Positions 12,201 through 24,340 of a DNA stretch of 64,000 nt are shown here, in pieces. The stretch comes from Pleodorina starrii. Taxonomy: Eukaryota > Chlorophyta > Chlorophyceae > Chlamydomonadales > Volvocaceae. Under the pieces are notes generated by a model that saw only the letters and a program-made list of their open reading frames with translations, did no database searches and had not been told where the DNA came from. The position numbers and the translations under genes were made by a program. The stretch spans positions 273,001-337,000 of the forward strand of contig BRXU01000004.1 in NCBI GenBank assembly GCA_030267565.1, in the 5' to 3' direction. The stretch's first letter is position 1; each line of letters starts with the position of its first letter.

Positions 12201-13737
12201 GTTGGCCGAAGCCATGGTGGGCTGGGGTCATGGGACCAGGGGGGGCGGACGCACGGCGGCCACGGCGTGGCACCATGAATACCGGAAGGAGCAACTTCCG
12301 TGGAGAGTGCGAAATATACTGTACATCCAAAGCCATATTGTTACATGTGTGCACTCGTGTGTGCAGCGCTGAAATCGTCGCGCCATCATTAAAGCGTCAT
12401 CGATAGTAGCGACGTAGTAAAAAAGCACAGGGGGTTGCCGGCAGCAGATGCCGGGAACAAGCTAGTGGGGCGGACAAAACCCCTTGTTCGGGCCAGCAAA
12501 AGGGGCCCGTAGAGAGCGTTCCGATGTGAACACCCAGCCACTGTCAAATGGAGGCAAGTCCCCTCGAGAGAAGACATCAAAACGCCTCAAAAACCTGCCG
12601 TCGTGCGTGCGCGCTCTCTCAAGACGATGTGAATGGAAATTCAACTAGACAGGCAACGCTCACAATTCTTCTCTTCCAACTGAAAAACAAACTTGCGATA
12701 TATCGTCTCCCAACAACTCAAGCCACAGATGGCAAGATGTGGAGAACACCTCGAGGGAAGAGAAACGGCTGCGCTAAGTCCCGGCAAGACCAAACCTAAC
12801 TTTTTATTTTATTGTGTTCAATAAACAACCCCGTGTGCTGGGAGGCAGATCACCACAATCACAGCACGACTTCCAGTAGCACCGTTGCGTCAACAAAGCC
12901 TCGCAAAGACGCAATTATAAAAACCGGCACCCCTTCCGCCATCCAGCCCTGTCACTGCCCAGTACGGAACCGGACGGGTCTGCAAAGGTCGGCGAAGAAA
13001 AAAGCGATCAAGAGCGCCCGACACCCCCATTCCCAATCATCGGCCCAGCACCATAACAATGTGGTGGAACCCCGAAACGGAGAAAAAATGCTCCTGTCAA
13101 TGACCGCTTCATCATCCGCCGAATCTGATGTGATACAACACGGGAATAGAGAGACGAGGACGAGGACGAGAGCCAACGAGACACGAGCACAACAACGACA
13201 ACTACTACTTAGACACGAGGGGTGCTCAAGGCATCTTCGTCCGGGAGGTTCAAGCTGTGGGAAGGCGGCCGCCATTCCTGAACAACGCTGCGCGGCTCAT
13301 CTGTCCGTCGCCAGTCAGGGCGCAAAGCCAACACGGCGAGCAGAGGCACGACACGCAATGCAGCAGCATCTCAAGGTTTGATGATCTGATCCAATCCATC
13401 CGAGGAATGCTGCACGCAAAACAGCAAGGCCACCGTGTGTATATAACGCGTTTTTCTGCCATCATTCAAGCGTCAAGAGAGAGCCCGGCGCAGCGTTCGC
13501 CTCCACACCGAGCGCGCACAGAACCCTCCCTCCCGCCCCCTCACCTCCTCCTGGCATGCCAGCAACACCCCCCACAACTCCTTCCTCCCACCTGCCCAGA
13601 TACTCCCAGTGCTCGTTCCAACGTAGTCCTCCTGGGCTGCCGCTCGAGTCCCCAATGACCCTCCCTGCCCCTCTCGCCTCGTCTCGTCTCGTCTCCTCCC
13701 CCCCCCCGCATCCATCACACCGTTTCAGCCAGACAAC
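9262..13737. other. Spacer without a recognised gene; includes SAMDC 3' UTR
   Basis: No open frame here resembles a known protein. GC content falls around 9540-10600 and 12340-13200, as in decayed mobile DNA or UTR. The right part is downstream of the SAMDC stop on the minus strand. The first minus-strand TGTAA I found is at 12345-12341, which would give a 3' UTR of about 1.4 kb. Confidence 0.45.
12341..12345 (-). terminator. Possible TGTAA poly(A) signal for SAMDC
   Basis: TTACA on the plus strand is TGTAA on the minus strand, the usual green-algal poly(A) signal. It is the first one I could see after the SAMDC stop, but it is 1.39 kb away, so the assignment is tentative. Confidence 0.35.
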
Positions 13738-15226
13738 TCAGGCCATGGCGACCGCCTCCTGCTCAGGCTCGCTGCCGTTGCCGTCCGCCTCAGAATCCGA
13801 CGACGTGGCAACCGACAAAAAGGACGCGGCGTGGTGCAGCGGGGTCGTGGGCGACCCAGGCGCCGCCAGCTTCTCAGCCAGCGTGAAATACGCCACCTTG
13901 CCGCCGCACGGCGACACCTGGCTGGCAGCGCCCTGCAGGCCATAGCCCGCCGGGATCGCGCCCACCGAAGTGCCCCAAGCCGCCGCGTCCAAATCAACCT
14001 TGTCAACCGACAAGGTCACCGAGACTTTGCCTGGCTGGAAAATCTTCGCCACCTTTGACAAAAGCTCCCCCGGGTTCTTCACCAGATCCTCCCCAAAGCC
14101 CGAAAACTCAACGCTGGCGTAGCTCTGATGCGCCTCCGGCGTCACGTGAATGGTAATCAGGCCCGTGCCGTCGATTCCATTCATCGAGTAGCCGCAGGGC
14201 TCAAAGACGTAGTCGTCAATCTGCGCGCGCGGCTTGAGCGCCGCAATGCCAGTGTCCTTTGTCGTCTGCTCGGCGCTGACAAAGCGCTCGTTGCGGAAAA
14301 ACTGCTGCGCCGCCTCGTTGCCGAGTTCCGTCATGCACACCTCAAGGTTGTAGGTGGGCTTGAAGCTGGGCTCCAGGGGGCGCATGTCGTCCGCCAGGTA
14401 GACGTGCCACTGGAGGCCCTGGTACGGCTCACCGAGTACGAACGCCGTACCGCCGTTGGCGCACATGGCGCCAAAGTGCTCGTCCAGGAAGCCGACCTCG
14501 TGCTCAAAGGCAGTGTACGGGAACGGCTGTTGTAGTACAGAGGGGCAGAGGGGGGAGAGGGGGAGGCAGGAACGAGCATAGGTTGGTGAGGACGCTGTGT
14601 GTGCTCTCAAGGTCAGAAGGTGCACCGCCACAAAAAGGCAAAGCTTTGGATTGCCAAGCAGCCCCGATTCAAAGCCTGATAATTGGAAATGTGAACTCCA
14701 TACGGAATGCAAAAACGTACGGCAGAGATCTTGAATCCAGGCCTCAAAATTTCTGTTCTCACAACGCCGAACGTCCCGCCAGTCAATCTCAGCAAAGCAG
14801 GCAAACCCATACACACTCAAATTCTACACACACATAAGCCCGTACCTGATTCTCCGGGAACAGGAAGCTGGCGCGGTTGTACTTGCAGCGGCGGGGCTCC
14901 AGACCGAGGGCGCGGGCCACCTCCAGCAGGCGCGGCACCGAGTTCAGCAGGCGCGTGGTGCCGCACGTCTTGAGGATCCACTTCGTGGGATACACGAAGA
15001 GGCTGCTCTCGGACAGCACATACGCGTCCATCTGAGCGTTGCTCCGCGACGAGACGATGCAGCAGCGAGCCAGAGTCATAAGCTCGTCCAGGGTATCGCG
15101 CGGGACGGCGCGGAGGCCATTCGCGGGGGCGTTGGGCCCCAGGCGGAAATCCACCTCGATGCGCTTCTCGCTGCCCTCAAAGATGGGCGCGGCCAGGATC
15201 GGCGAGTCGGACGACAAAGGCGACAT
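13738..15226 (-). CDS. SAMDC: S-adenosylmethionine decarboxylase proenzyme
   Basis: Makes decarboxylated SAM for spermidine and spermine synthesis in the cytosol. Exon 1 is 15226-14846 and exon 2 is 14526-13738; the 319-nt intron has a GTACGG donor and a CAG acceptor. The product is 389 residues, close to the plant enzyme. Visible motifs are FEGSEKRIEV (E17 and E20), YVLSESSLFV with autocleavage expected between E73 and S74 (S74 becomes the pyruvoyl group), LKTCGTT with C88, and VFEPCGYSMNG followed by ITIHVTPE, which carry the processing Ser and His. The start is the ATG of MSPLSSDSP. An in-frame upstream GTG was rejected because eukaryotic genes rarely use it. Plant SAMDC messages carry regulatory upstream ORFs; I found no convincing one here. 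Confidence 0.97.
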
Positions 15227-18200
15227 TTCTTCCTCTTGACAGAAGGACGGTTGCTTTCTTTTGGGCTTTGGGGAGACCACAGGAACTGGGTGCTGTGTTG
15301 GAAAAAATCACTCTCTACTTAACCGGTTTGCGGGACAAAACTATTGCAGCTCGCTAACTAGTTCCCTCGAGGGTGAAGCTAATGTTAGCTCGGGAACTTG
15401 ACGCACTGCAGGCAGGCGGAAAGGTAAGGCAGGCGGCAGGGCGGGGCAAGAAAGTTGAAAATGAGACCATGAGGATGAATGGATCAACGCTGGCCCCGCA
15501 GTTTGCAAAAAGCGACCCGTGCAGGATGCGACGCAAAGACAACCGGCCGACGAGTTCCGCGCATCAATCGGCAATCCAGCAACGACCATGACAATGACAT
15601 GCATTCTGGTGCTCCCTACACGTGCAAAAATGCTGCGCTGTTGGGCATGTGCGGTTGGCACGCTTCAAATTGCACCGTCGGCGAGCGACCGGGCGCAATC
15701 GCTGCGGCGCGCACTGGCGCTGGATGTTACATTGCAATTCACTAAGAAACAGAGCAACAATAGACGCAGCGCTATGTAAGCAGGCCGTAATCAACCGACG
15801 CGGACCCGCACGATGGTACTCACGTCGGCGAAGGCAGCAGAGAACTTGGCGATAACGGCTGGACGGTCGACAGCTACGGGCTCAGCTAGCGGCTCAAAGA
15901 CATGCATACTGCTGCTAACAGGCATAGGCGACGCTCATCTGTCAGAGCAGTGATGGAGCGGCGCGCGGATCAATTACTGGATAGAGCAGACTAAGCACCG
16001 TCAGGAGCGCGCAAGTCGACCACGACCAGCGAGGATTATAGCGACCCAAAAGAAGCTAAAGGCAATTACACCAAGCGCCGCCATCTCTGCGGTGTAAACG
16101 TTCCTGAAGGTGGAGCTCCAGGGTGGGGAAATTGGCGTCGACCTCTCTTTCAGATGAGACCAAAATACGACGAACACCTTTTTGCATGTGTGCAACTTGC
16201 CATTTGTGCGTCAGTTGAGCGCAATTGGGGCGTGATCGTCGCCGCGACCTAGGTGCGAGTCGGTCGCTTCGGCGGGTACCCCGTTTCTGGGCTGTGCAAA
16301 TCCTCAGAAAAGCAATTGCGTGAATGGATATCTCATCATAACAGGAAAGAATGAGCAGCAGCAGAATGGGTCAAGGAGGCTAATCAAGTCCTGTCGAATT
16401 TCCATGGCCCATCCTTCCAAGGATGCACAAGTCGGGACGAATTCACTGGGTGCCCGGAAGTAATTTAACCTTTAGTCCATAATGCTGCGCTCCATCTTGG
16501 ATACTTTGCACACATTTGGATTCTGCATGGTTAGTCCTATGCGCGTTCGAGCTGCTTTCGGCACTCCTATTGCAGGCTGTCGAGCCTGCCGTGTAACCTA
16601 TTCATTAATGGCACCTCATCCGTTATCAGGGTGCGCTGCTCGCTGGGTGCTGCGAATGTCGTGCGAATCTAGCATCCGCATGGGCTTGCGACCGTTGTCC
16701 CACGGGTCCCAAAAGAACGTTCCAGAACTTTGCCAGGACCATAACACGCGACGCGCAGGGTCCAGCTTTCATTATGTATGTTACTATTATGTTTATTGAT
16801 ACTCGTCGGAATCCCCCTGTCAGTGCCAGTTCTGGGTTGACTGCTCGTCACCACGCCGAAGCTCCGCTCAACCGCTTACCCAGCACACGCACAGGCCGCT
16901 CGCAGAGCTGAATCCTCCCAGCACACCAGCCCCGACGCCGAAAGCCAGTACTCTTCCCATAGGTGCACAGAAGGTTCCCCGTTCGTCTGTTTGAGGGCGA
17001 GATGTGAAGCTTGCCGCGAAGACCTTGAGGCCCAGCCCTCGCGAGGTGGGGACAATCTGGATAAATAAAAAAAGAAAAGGCGAAGCCACAATCACCACTA
17101 CCGCAAGGGCAATAGGCAGCAAGCAAAAGCAAGGCAGGGGCGTGGGGCCTTGCCGCTGCCGTGGTGCCCATCCGCAGAGAAGGCAGATCTGACATCTTCT
17201 GTTTTACCACCCACCCACCCACCCACCCACCCACCCACCCACCCACCCACCCACCCACCCACCCACCCACCCACCCACCCACCCACCCACCCACCCACCC
17301 ACCCACCCACCCACCCACCCACCCACCCACCCACCCACCCACCCACCCACCCACCCACCCACCCACCCCAGAAGGCAGACCTGATATCCTCTGATTTGTC
17401 CCCCCCCCTCCAGAAGGCAGATGCGGCGCTCGCTACACAGGGCTGCTCTGGCCGGTCCGGCCCCTCTCGGTACACGCACGCACCTCACGCACGCACGCAC
17501 GCGCACAACGCCCGCAGCAAGACAAACGCCAACGGCATCAAGCCATTCAGCTGCCATTCACGCCACATTCATCACCGCAACCAGGCATTCCCCGTCCGCC
17601 TGCTCTCCTGCTCTGGCTCCGTCCGCGCTCCGCAGCTGCTGGACCTCCACGGCTCGCCCTGTTGGCACTCTGTGCGCGCTGCATCATATGCCACAGCGGG
17701 TGCCGACGTCATTATGCCAGCGTCGCTCCTCGCTCGCCGCACTGCCAAGGTACGGCACCAGCCGTGCGGCTCACCAGTCACCACGATGCCGATGCCGCCA
17801 CCGGGTTTGGGCCAGTGGCCGTCTGGCCAGTGGCCACACCCCAGCCCCGTCAGCAGCGCCATCCGTCTCCGCTGCAGCGCCCCTCCGCTGCAGCGCCCTT
17901 CCCAACACGCACCCACCCCCGCTGCGGCTCATCAGCGCAGCTCAGCAGCATGCCGGTGGTCAGCAGCACGGCGCTCAGCACCATCTCACCTCGTTGGCCG
18001 CGTCAGCCGGCCGATCGTTTCATCAGTGGCACCATTTGCCTCAGGATTGGTCGACTGGGCTTGGCGGAACTGGCGGAACTGGAGTTGGTGAATTGCGTAA
18101 ATTGCGGGGGAGTTCGTTCAAGTGTTCGTTGTTTCTGGTTGCAGGTACGGCACCTATTCCGGCGTTCGTTGACTTCCAATTCAGAACTCAGAACAAGCTT

Positions 18201-18412
18201 TCCGCCGATACGCAATTGGGAAGAGAATAGCGCGGAAGGAAGGCCCTCAGGTTTCGTTTGAAGCCGAGCGAACAGCAAAAGACGTGGTTTGGTTGTTGTG
18301 TCATGTATATGTAATAAATAATTAAGCTTACTCATCGTTCAGTTTAAACAACACCTTCACAAATTGACTGAACATTGCCGACGCGCAGCCGTGCCTGCGC
18401 GCTGGGCCGAAT
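15227..18412. other. Divergent spacer between SAMDC and the WD40 gene
   Basis: This should hold the 5' regions of SAMDC (minus) and the PAK1IP1-like gene (plus). No coding region was recognised. The main structure is the CCCA microsatellite at 17209-17369 and the repeated flanks around it. Confidence 0.5.
17209..17369 (+). repeat. CCCA tetranucleotide microsatellite
   Basis: About 40 uninterrupted ACCC units. The borders are related: GAAGGCAGATCTGACATC just left and GAAGGCAGACCTGATATCC just right, with a third GAAGGCAGAT at about 17414. The array expanded inside, or between, copies of a short duplication. It is open in every frame on both strands (His/Pro/Thr or Gly/Trp/Val repeats), none of it coding. 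Confidence 0.95.
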
Positions 18413-21400
18413 ATGTTTTTATTCGCCGGCTCTTACGAGCGCTTCATATTCGGGTTCTCAGCGTCCGCGGACTGCTCGGAGGTGAGTCGCCTTCATTCGA
18501 TATCGGCGGCGGCGGATACTTCCGACGTTCGGCATCCCTAACTTCCCCGCTTCCCCACTGTACGTTGCGCCCTTTGCTGCAGCCACAAGAAATTGTAAAA
18601 CGTTACACCTTTGCCGCGCACAAGGTGCGCTGGACGAGGACACCCGCGGACGGGCGGGCGGGTGCGGTTTCGGAGCCCGGGCCAGGCCCGTGCATTCAGG
18701 GCCTCCGTGCCTTGGGCCGCTCGGGTGCAGACAGACCCGCCGAGAAACACTCTATGGGATGAAGGCCTCTCATGTCTTCCTCAATTCGTCGTTTTGCTCC
18801 GGCTGCGACCCCTGCCATGCTGTCAGCCGAAAGGGGGCGCGCAAGGCCCCAACCCCCACAACCCTGCCGTCACCCGAGCCCCGACAACCCTGCCGTACCG
18901 GCGCTTGCACGTGGGAGCCTCCTCAAAGAACCTCAGTGCGGTCTGCACCCGCCAGCGGGCTCATTGCTGCCCCCCGCGGGCCCCGGCCGATACGTGGAAA
19001 ACCGTCCCCCGGTTTGTATGTAACGTCCCCTGCTGCCTGCAAATTTACCTCGCTGTTATTTTGCAGTCGGAAAGGATTCTTCTGATACGTTACCGTTTAC
19101 AGGCTCCGGCCTATACCCCCGTGGATAACCCTAAACCCTCCCGCCCCCCGAACCAATAAGACTGTTAGTGCAGCCGCCCGGTTGACCGAACCCCTCTCCC
19201 CCCCTCCCCCCTCCCTTGGCCCCTCCCGTGGCCCCAGAGCGCCGTCAAGTGCCTGGTCGCTGCGGGGCCCTATGTCGTATCAGGCGGGGCAGATGACCTG
19301 ATCCACATGTACGACATGAAGGTACGACGGCTGTGTCGCACTGTCGTATGGCTTTCTGTTGGGGTTCGGGGGCTGGCCCCGACAAATGCTCCTGGCTCCC
19401 TCCTTACAAACATCTCGATGCTTCGGCTATCCTCTCCCCGGCATCCATTCTGACGCTCATTCGGACGCGCATCCGAACGCATACGCGGATGCTCAGCCTC
19501 GATTTTGGTACCGATGCTGGCGCCTTGTTCTGAATTACTAGTGTGTTACTTAAATGCTGGCGCTGATACCACTAATGCTGATGCTGACATAGGACTGCCG
19601 CTGCTGCTCCCGCCCCTGTCACTGCTGCTGCTGTCGCCGCTGCTTCTCCTGATCCTGATCTTGATCTTGATCCGGATCTTGATTCAGGCGGAGCGGGATC
19701 TGGGGGTGCTGATGAACCCCTGCGACGGGGCGGTGCCCTGCCTGGAGTTCTACACGCCGGAGGTATGGGAATACGGCGGTACGGCAGCGACCGTCTAGGG
19801 GGTAAAAATGAAGATACCGCAGCGAAGATACCGTCTGGGGGGGGGGGAAGCCCTTTTCGAGCGTGCGCAAAGACGAAAGACTCGCCAACATGCCGCCGCG
19901 TTGGCTGCGTTCTTCCTTCCCTTCCTCTCTTTGCCCGTTCGGTCAAACTGCTGTACCATCCCTTCTTACTTCATTCTTGCAAATTCACTCTTCAAACCCC
20001 CTCCCCCCCCGTCTCTCTCCCCCTCCATTCCGCCAGGGTCGCTCCACCCCCAGTCACATGCTCAGCGGCAGTGCGGACGGCGCCATCAACATCTGGCGCT
20101 GCAGGGACTGGGAGCACCTCAAGGTACGACAGCAGTACGGCAGTACCGGCGACACGTACCGCAGTTCGGTGACCGGAGGAGGGGGGAGGCGGCACACGCA
20201 GAGTGCTTTGGAGCGCAGATCGCAGTGCGCCCCACCTGCCCTGCCCTGCCCTGCCCTGCCCCACCTGCCCCGCCCTGCCCTGCCCTGCCCCGCCCTGCCC
20301 TGCCCTGCCCTGCTCTGCCCTGCCCTGCCCTGCCCTGCCCTGCCCTGCCCTGCCCTGCCCTGCCCTGCCCTGCCCCGCCCTGCCCCGCCCTGCCCTGCCC
20401 TGTCCTGCCCTTCCCTGTCCTGCCCTGCCCTGCCCTGCCCTGTCCTTCCCTGTCCTGCCCTGCCCTACCCTGTCCTGCCCTGTCCTTCCCTGTCCTTCTC
20501 TACCCTGTCCTGCCCTGCCCTACCCTGCCCTTCCCTGTCCTACCCTGCCCTTCCCTGTCCTTCCCTGCCCTGCCCTGCCTTGCCCTGCCCCGCCCTGCCC
20601 TGCCCTGCCCCGCCCTGCCCTGCCCTGCCCTGTCCTGTCCTGTCCTTCCCTGTCCTGCCCTGCCCTGCCCTGCCCTGCCCTGCCCTGCCCTGCCCTGCCC
20701 TGCCCTGCCCTGCCCTGCCCTGCCCTGCCCTGTCCTGTCCTGTCCTGTCCTTCCCTGTCCTGCCCTGCCCTGCCCTGCCCTGTCCTCTACCCTGCCCTGC
20801 CCTGCCCTACCCTGTCCTTCCCTGTCCTTCCCTGTCCTTCTCTACCCTGTCCTGCCCTGCCCTACCCTGTCCTGCCCTGTCCTTCCCTGTCCTTCTCTAC
20901 CCTGCCCTGCCCTGCCCTGCCCTGTCCTTCCCTGTCCTTCTCTACCCTGCCCTACCCTGCCCTGCCCTGCCCTGCTGGCCTTGCTTGATGCCTGGAACAT
21001 TGCCCACCTCCACCTCCACCTCCGCATTCACCTCCACCTCGGCCTCACTGTGGGCCCCGGTCCCCTCCCTTCGTTTCGGCCCTGGGTTGGCCCCCCTCCC
21101 CCTGCCCCCCTCCCCTCCCCTCCCCTCAGGTGATGCGGGGCCACCGGGCTGCCGTCAACAGTATGGCGGTGCACCCCAGCGGCCGACTGGCGCTCTCCAC
21201 CGCCCGGTGAGGCTGTAGGGCGGTCGGGAGCGGAGCCCGTGATCCAATATCCCTGTGACCGCAGAGGTTCGAATCCCGCGTTTCTCAATTCCTAAAAATT
21301 ATCGCGCTTGCCTTGGATCCCGAAAATCCTTGCTCTGCAGGGACAACTCCATCCGCATGTGGAACCTGGCCAAGGGCCGCTGCACCTACACCGCCCCCCT

Positions 21401-24047
21401 GGAGACGGAGGCGGACGAGGTGGCCTTCCTGGAGGGAGGGGAGACCTACTTCCTCATCGCGGGGAACCGCATCACCGTGCACGGGTAGGGAGGGGGGGAG
21501 CGTTGAGGGAGGAGACGGCTTTGGGGTGAGGGGGATGAAGGGGCATGGGACCACCACCACCACCACCAGCAGGGGCCCGGCTGCGGCGCCGCGCGCCCGT
21601 GTGTGCTGGGCCGCTGGGCCTGATTGGACCATCACACTACTTCACCCTTCCAACCCCCCCGGTCCCTCTTCCAACTCTACTCGCTCTCCGTCTTTCCGCT
21701 GCGATGTCTTTTTTCTAACCAACCCCCAAACTTCCAAACCCCCAAACCCCCCAACCCTAACCGGCGGCACCCCCCCCCCCTTTCCCTCCGCAGCACCTCG
21801 GGCGAGGGCGGTCTGCTCGCCGCCGCCACCGCCCCCCGCCGCATCCTGTCCGCCGCCTCCCAGTCCGACCAGCTGCTGCTGCTGGGGCTGGAGGACGGCA
21901 GCGTGCGGGTGTGGGACGTGCGGAGCAGCGGCTGGGCGGGAGGATGGGAGCGGGCGCACGGCAGCCGAGTGAGGGGCATGGCGATCATGCAGCGGGGTGA
22001 GGCGGGGGAGGGGACCATCACACGGGGGCCAGCAGGGGGGCCATGAGGGCAGGGCCATGAGGGCAGGGCCATGAGGACGGAGATGGGCGAAATGCAGGAC
22101 CGGGGGGGCCAGGTGGCGGGACCGTGAGGAGTCGCCTCCCCACCACACCGGCCCAACGCGCAGGGCCACCTCGCGAAATGGTGGCAGAATGGGGCGGTGC
22201 GTGAAGGGGGAAGTACCACCACGCACGCCTCCCGGTAAATCCGGTATCCGCTGCCCCGCTGTCCAGCTCTCCCACTGTCCTGATGTCCCGCTAATCGCTC
22301 TCCCGCTCCCTCCCCGCAGGTCCGGACAAGCTGCCCACATCGCTAGCCACCGCTTCCAGTGACGGCACAATCAAGCTGTGGGACACCAGGAAACTAGGCG
22401 GAGGCGGGGGCGGCGCAGCCGGAGGCGGCGCGCCGGCGGCGACATGTACGGCACAGGTTTCCACAAACGCCCGCCTGACGTGCCTGGCTGCCGTCGACCC
22501 GGACGCGACGGCGCCGCGGCGGGGACCCAAGCCCGCTGCCGCGGCGGCGGCGGCGGCGGGGAAGGCGGCTGCGCCGGCGGCGAAGAAGGCGAAGAAGGAC
22601 GACGCCGGCGGGCCGGGCGCCAAGGTGGGCGGCTGGTGCGGGCCGGTGGAAATGGGGGCGGCTCGCCGCGCAACGGGGCGTTCCGTGGTCCTGTACGAAC
22701 TGCCGTACCCTCCCGACTAACTGCCGTACAGGGAGACATTTTGGTACGGGGCTCTAGCGTTCGCTCGCCTCGCCCTCTCTTGTGCCGAGTCGCGCCCCGT
22801 CTGCTTGGCTTCTTTCCGACGTCATTCTGTCCGTTCCCACCACGACACCACCTACCAAAGGGCCAGAGGGCCACCGACCCATGGGTCCGTGATGGCACAC
22901 GTCCCCTTGACGCCCTCCACTGCCTTGCCTCCCTCCATCCCTCCCTCATCGCCCTTGTTGTATTTCGATTGACCTCCCAATACATGACATGACATGACAT
23001 GACATGACATGACATGACGCCGCCTTCATACCTTCTACGTCTGTCAGCTTGTTAGCCTATTGCCTGTTTGGGCTGCCACACTCGCCCCCCTCCGCAGTGT
23101 CACATTGTTACCATATATAAAGGAGCATATCACTCCCTGACCACCCTCCCTCCCTTTCTCCCTCCCTCCCTCCCTCATCTGCGCGGCCAAAGCAGGAACC
23201 CAAGGCGGGCAGCGCTGCTGCTGCGGCGGCGGTGGCGAAAGGCAAACAGGTAGCGCAGCCGCCCGCAGCTGCAAAGCAGCAACAGCAGCAGCAACAGCCC
23301 GGCGGTAGCAAGGCCGGATCCCGACAGCAGCAACAGCAGCAGCAGCGGAAGGCTCGTGGCGGCGGCGGTGGCGGTGGGTTGGACGATGATCCGGGCTTTG
23401 AGGTGGTGCCAGCGGACGACGGCGACGACGATGACGATGAGGTGTACGGCGGAGATGACGACGAGGACGATGAGAGCGACGGCAGCGGCAGCGGCGATGA
23501 GGACGATGACGACGAGGAGGGGGAGGAGGAGGAGGAGGAAGTGGGGGCCAGGGCGGGTTCGCGGGGCGCTCGTCAGCAGCGAGGGGCGGCGGCGGTCGGG
23601 GCGGCCGGCGGGCGGTTAGGGGGCAAGCGGAGGGTGCGCGAGGAGGAGGAGGAGGAGGAGGAGGAGGAAGGACGGGGGCGGCAGGGGCCAGGGAGGGGAA
23701 AGCGGGGCAGGAAGGGCGCTGGAGGCGATGGCGGGGCGGGTCCGAGCGGGCGCGCCCAGCAGCAGCAGGGGCAGCAGCAGCGGCAGCAGGGCGGGGCGGT
23801 GGGCAAGGGCAAGCCGAAGGCGCAGGGCGAGGGGCAAGGGCAGAAGGGCCAGCAGCGAGTGGCGAAGAAGGCGAAGATGGCGGGGGGACAGGGCGGCGGT
23901 GGCGGGAGCGGCGATCGAGGAGGTCTGGGGAGTGGTGCTGTGAAGGGCAGGGGCGGCAAGGGTGGCTTGCCTGTGGGTCACAAGAAGCTGGGCGTGGGGA
24001 AGCCGCGTCACAGCCTGAAGCAGAAGGCCCGGAACGGTCGCGACTGA
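18413..24047 (+). CDS. PAK1IP1: PAK1IP1/Mak11-type WD40 repeat protein
   Basis: Ten exons: 18413-18481, 18583-18624, 19238-19321, 19688-19762, 20037-20123, 21130-21206, 21341-21484, 21794-21996, 22320-22624 and 23196-24047. They join in phase to 645 residues. The opening MFLFAGSYERFIFGF, then VVSGGADDLIHMYDMK, LEFYTPE, MLSGSADGAINIWR, HRAAVNSMAVHPSGRLALS, DNSIRMWNLAKGRC and SSDGTIKLWDTR follow the blade order of PAK1IP1/Mak11, a nucleolar factor for 60S subunit maturation. The last exon encodes a lineage-type tail: Gln runs, a long Asp/Glu block and a Lys/Arg-rich end, fitting a nucleolar protein. The tail makes it much longer than the human protein (about 390 residues). A generic WD40 protein is the alternative. 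RP2 starts 293 bp downstream on the same strand. Confidence 0.85.
18976..19002 (-). repeat. Dispersed repeat B, diverged copy
   Basis: GGCCCCGGCCGATACGTGG followed by AAAACC resembles the reverse complement of the family consensus. It lies in intron 2 of the WD40 gene, 91 bp before a better copy in the same orientation. Confidence 0.5.
19093..19130 (-). repeat. Dispersed repeat B, good copy
   Basis: CCGTTTACAGGCTCCGGCC then TATACCCCCGTGGATAACC, the reverse complement of the family consensus. It lies in intron 2 of the WD40 gene, about 110 nt before exon 3. Confidence 0.85.
19803..19833 (-). repeat. Dispersed repeat A, partial inverted copy
   Basis: Reads as CGCTGCGGTATCTTC then ATTTTTAC on the minus strand, matching the right end of repeat A at 8600-8630. 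It lies in intron 4 of the WD40 gene. Confidence 0.6.
20236..20975 (+). repeat. CCCTG pentanucleotide satellite in an intron
   Basis: About 740 bp of CCCTG units with scattered TCCTT, CTACC and CCCCG variants, some in higher-order blocks such as CCCTGTCCTTCCCTGTCC. It fills most of the 1-kb intron 5 of the WD40 gene and is open in three plus-strand frames, giving spurious Pro/Cys/Leu/Ala proteins. Confidence 0.97.
22982..23017 (+). repeat. ACATG pentanucleotide microsatellite
   Basis: Seven ACATG units in the last intron (22625-23195) of the WD40 gene. Confidence 0.95.
23114..23142 (+). repeat. Dispersed repeat C, copy 1 (TATATAAAGG element)
   Basis: A 29-bp sequence starting TATATAAAGGAGCATATCAC and ending TCCCTGACC, identical to 30792-30820. 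The left part is a good TATA box. It lies in intron 9 of the WD40 gene. Confidence 0.9.
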
Positions 24048-24340
24048 GGGCGGCGTACGATGATGTACGGACGCGTTAAAGCTCATATCCATCGGACCAT
24101 CGCGGAAAGCGACATGCTTACGTACTGACGTGATGCATATTCGCTTTTTATTTCATTGTGGGAACGTTACAGTGCGCACACCTGACACGTGGGAGCAATT
24201 CGCGCGTGTAGATGACCAACTCTTTGGCACAGCGGCGCCCGGCTATTTTTAACCTGCGTTCCTGAAATTATTGATCGGTAGCAGAGGCTTCGAATTACTT
24301 ACGGACACGATAATTGAGACAATATACATACGCCGTCGAC

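Noticed and set aside
15227..15280. Longer SAMDC start at an in-frame GTG
   Set aside because: Not an ATG; the ATG at 15226 gives the normal family N-terminus.
17098..17557. Gly-Trp-Val and His-Pro-Thr repeat proteins
   Set aside because: Translations of the CCCA microsatellite; open in all frames, no other coding evidence.
19808..21218. Two long plus-strand frames of 441 and 451 codons made of Pro/Cys/Leu/Ala
   Set aside because: They are the CCCTG satellite read in two frames and run over true WD40 exons in other phases.
21264..21274. Perfect tRNA B-box GGTTCGAATCC in an intron of the WD40 gene
   Set aside because: The flanking T-stem does not pair beyond two bases and no A-box or acceptor stem is visible, so no tRNA; a decayed tRNA-derived SINE is possible but unsupported.
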